Shown in pieces: positions 4,572 through 6,634 of a DNA stretch of 6,634 nucleotides. The translations under genes were made by a program, and so were the position numbers. This stretch comes from Caldilinea sp. GTDB taxonomy: Bacteria; Chloroflexota; Anaerolineae; Caldilineales; Caldilineaceae. Position 1 is the stretch's first letter; each line of letters opens with the position of its first letter. The notes under the pieces were generated by a model. It worked only from the letters and a program-made list of their open reading frames with translations. It did no database searches and was not told the DNA's origin. The stretch spans positions 1 through 6,634 of the forward strand of contig JAPLGY010000416.1 of assembly GCA_026389955.1 (NCBI GenBank). Direction: 5' to 3'.

Positions 4572-6572
4572 TCAGCCCGGACGGGCCAGGACTGTCGGCA
4601 GATAGATCGAGGGGGGCAACGCACGGGGCCGTTCGAGGATCTGCGCCAGTGCCCACCGGGCCGCCTCCCACACATCAGGGTCGGTGGACCAGCTGATGTC
4701 GGCGCGCACCCAGGTCGGGTCTGCCGGGTCGCTGACCCCATATTCCCAGGTGACAGTCGGCACCAGGCGGGCGACGATCTGCTGCACCGCTGCCGGGTCG
4801 ACCGCAGCAGCCAGGGTCAGATAATCGACATCCTGAATTCCACGACGCCACTGCTTGAGGCGCAGCGAGGCCAAGGGGCCGGCAACCCCGTAGCTTTCCT
4901 CCGGATAGACACTCTCTGTGCCCGGGTAGAAGAGCACGCCGTCGCCGTTGTTGTAGTTCCAGCCGCTCTTGCCCCGCACCGGGTCGTCGTCCGTGTAGCA
5001 GCCGAAGGTCTGGGCCTGGCGGAAGAGATTGGTCCAGCCAGCAGGGTCGTCGTAGCCGTAACACTGGAAATTGGTGTAGTAGGTGCTCTCCCATTTGAAC
5101 CAACGGTCGATCCCCTGCTTGAACTGGGTCCAGCCCAGCTGGCGCAGCGCCACCCCGTCGTCTTCGATGGCGAACGAACCGGTCGCAGGCCGATGGCCGT
5201 TGTAGAGAAAAAAACGTTTTTCCGGGTCGGCACGCAGGCTGGCCAACGCTGCCTCCCAGGCCGCACGCTCGCCGATCGTGGCGGCGCTGGCCGGGATCTC
5301 CAGGCTGGGGGTGTGGGCGACCGCATCGGGCAGCGGCAGCGTGGCCAGCGCTTTGAGCCGCCGCCCAGAACCCGGGTTGTCGTCCAGCCAGCGCGCCCAC
5401 AGCTCTGTCTGAGGAAAGTCGTCGGATTCATCCACCAGGTAGAGAAAGTATTCGACCGGGGTGGCAAAAGTTTGCCCTTCAAACCAGTCGACCCAGGCGT
5501 CGCTGCCGCGCCACAGCGCCTCCTGGCCCTCCCCCGGCCAAGGCCACTGGCCATAGGTGCCGATGCTGTAGACCCCGTTGCCGACCCCCACACCGACCCC
5601 GTCGTAGCCGTAGGCGGGCGTGAACAATTCTCCGCTCAGCCGCTTCACCCAGCCATCCCCCATCTGTTCGAGCGGGGTGCTGCCTTCGATCATGGAAATT
5701 TTGTGGCGGTGTGCCAACTGAACATGGCGGTCGGCCAGCGCCAACCCCTGGGTGTAGACCGCCGTGCCCGCTTCCGGCCAGCGGTGCTCTGCCCCCAGAT
5801 AGCGGTGGTTGATCTCTTCCTGGCTGAAAAAGAGCATGGTCCCGGCACTGGGCAGGTCGGGCAGGGCGAAGTCGAACACAGACAGCCGGACCGGCACCGC
5901 ACGCACGCGGCTTCCAGCTTCTTGAATCTCGATTGTGCCGCTGTAAACCCCGGCTGGTGTGCTCTTGGGAATGTAAATGTCGACCCAGATCGACTGGTTG
6001 GTGCCCGCCGGGATCGTAAAGGGGCTCTGCAGCGCCAGCGGCACGGCAATCTCCGGGTAGAGTTTGTTGTGGCAGGGCCTGTCGGTCCACAACCCGCTGC
6101 CCTCGCCCTCGCCCGTGTAGGGGCGACGGCAGCGCTCCGGCACATGGCGCTCGTCGTAGTCTTCGTAGGCCAGCCGACTGATCCCCTCGATCTCCAGATA
6201 GCGCACGAAGAAGAGTTCGATGGAACGGCCTAGATAGCTGAAGAGGCTGGCGCTGGTGGCCTGGGTGGTGGTGATCGTAGCCGCCACACCGTCCAGATGG
6301 GTCAGGCTGACCTGCAGCGGGCCGGTCGAACGGGCGGGTGCTTCCAGCACCAGGTTGAACCCCAGCACCTCGTTGCGCGCCCCAAAAAGCGTCACACTCG
6401 TGCCGTCCCAGACAGAATTGTGCACGGCGCTGGGGTCAGCAGTCGCCCGCAGTTCGTCGCGTGTGACCTTGTCTCCCCCCTCATTGGCCCAGACCGCAGC
6501 GAGCGAGGCCCCAGGTGCCTGGGCTGCGACAGGCCAGCCCCACAGCCCCCACAACAACCCCCACAACATCAT
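4572..6572 (-). CDS. Secreted GH123/DUF4091-like glycoside hydrolase
   Basis: This is an exported protein of 666 residues. An N-terminal hydrophobic stretch, rich in Leu and Trp, ends in VAAQA|PG (cut near 19), which looks like a signal peptide although it lacks the usual Lys or Arg at the front. Residues about 55-235 read as a beta-sandwich; [20 protein letters not shown] (195-214) is typical of the N-terminal domain of GH123/DUF4091 proteins. The barrel follows. [12 protein letters not shown] (375-386) carries D381-E382, which aligns by position with the acidic catalytic pair of GH123, where I expect DEP; here it is DES. The C-terminal signature GDGVLFYPG (543-551) and [20 protein letters not shown] (565-584) is diagnostic for the DUF4091/GH123 catalytic region. 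Characterised GH123 enzymes are beta-N-acetylgalactosaminidases; the substrate here is not predictable. The protein ends in [11 protein letters not shown]. An in-frame TAG nine bases upstream and AGGGGG near the ATG fix the start within one codon (ATGATG). Confidence 0.85.
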   Translation of the reverse strand: MMLWGLLWGLWGWPVAAQAPGASLAAVWANEGGDKVTRDELRATADPSAVHNSVWDGTSVTLFGARNEVLGFNLVLEAPARSTGPLQVSLTHLDGVAATITTTQATSASLFSYLGRSIELFFVRYLEIEGISRLAYEDYDERHVPERCRRPYTGEGEGSGLWTDRPCHNKLYPEIAVPLALQSPFTIPAGTNQSIWVDIYIPKSTPAGVYSGTIEIQEAGSRVRAVPVRLSVFDFALPDLPSAGTMLFFSQEEINHRYLGAEHRWPEAGTAVYTQGLALADRHVQLAHRHKISMIEGSTPLEQMGDGWVKRLSGELFTPAYGYDGVGVGVGNGVYSIGTYGQWPWPGEGQEALWRGSDAWVDWFEGQTFATPVEYFLYLVDESDDFPQTELWARWLDDNPGSGRRLKALATLPLPDAVAHTPSLEIPASAATIGERAAWEAALASLRADPEKRFFLYNGHRPATGSFAIEDDGVALRQLGWTQFKQGIDRWFKWESTYYTNFQCYGYDDPAGWTNLFRQAQTFGCYTDDDPVRGKSGWNYNNGDGVLFYPGTESVYPEESYGVAGPLASLRLKQWRRGIQDVDYLTLAAAVDPAAVQQIVARLVPTVTWEYGVSDPADPTWVRADISWSTDPDVWEAARWALAQILERPRALPPSIYLPTVLARPG

Positions 6573-6634
6573 CCCCGCCCCCTAGCTCGAATCGTGAACC
6601 AAACCACCCACCACGAGTTTTTTCTGTATGGCCA
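6573..6634. other. Short region upstream of the glycosidase-like gene
   Basis: The last 62 bases hold no gene. On the minus strand they end in TAGGGGGCGGGG before the start codons, a G-rich stretch that can act as a ribosome binding site. I see no convincing -35/-10 pair, so the promoter may lie beyond the window or the gene may be co-transcribed with one to the right. A run of six T (plus strand, 6616-6621) is not preceded by a hairpin. Confidence 0.4.

Noticed and set aside
3654..6233. An 859-codon open frame on the plus strand opposite moxR and the glycosidase-like gene
   Set aside because: It runs antisense across two well-supported genes and their intergenic promoter, is rich in Arg, Gln, Gly and His as GC-rich shadows are, and shows no domain.
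1..6634. CRISPR array, tRNA, rRNA or defence island
   Set aside because: I saw no regularly spaced repeats, no tRNA-like cloverleaf sequence, and no defence-type genes besides the TnpB fragment.

Overview
The window is GC-rich bacterial DNA. I think it comes from a member of the Chloroflexota, near the Caldilineae or Anaerolineae. This rests on GC-rich codon use, a secreted glycosidase-like protein ending in an 'IYLPTVLA' tail of a kind I recall from secreted proteins of that phylum, and a MoxR-DUF58 pair. The taxonomic call is inference from composition and motifs, not from a marker gene.

Layout, left to right. Bases 2-193 (+) are the last 63 codons of an IS200/IS605-type TnpB, cut by the window edge. 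Bases 194-574 hold no convincing gene. They carry the presumed right-end/omegaRNA side of that insertion sequence, two small hairpins and one very strong 35-base hairpin (424-458) lying between converging genes. From 575 on, every gene is on the minus strand. In order of transcription (right to left) these are: a secreted GH123/DUF4091-like glycoside hydrolase (6572-4572); a MoxR-type AAA+ ATPase (4505-3537); a DUF58 membrane protein (3540-2320) that overlaps moxR by four bases; a GNAT acetyltransferase 24 bases further on (2295-1831); and, after a 158-base gap with a promoter-like palindrome, a K+-independent-type calcium/sodium antiporter (1672-575).

How the genes may work together. MoxR and DUF58 are a classic chaperone/substrate-adaptor pair tied to the cell envelope, and their overlap implies coupled translation. 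The transglutaminase and VWA genes that often follow such pairs are absent, and a small acetyltransferase sits there instead. The glycosidase-like gene is probably a separate unit, because a credible and possibly leaderless promoter lies between it and moxR. The antiporter also appears to have its own promoter. Overall this looks like ordinary chromosomal housekeeping and envelope functions beside an IS insertion. I see no clear new defence or mobile system. The points most worth following are the C-terminal YLP-type tail, the TnpB/omegaRNA end, the strong palindrome at 424-458 and the acetyltransferase attached to the MoxR-DUF58 pair.
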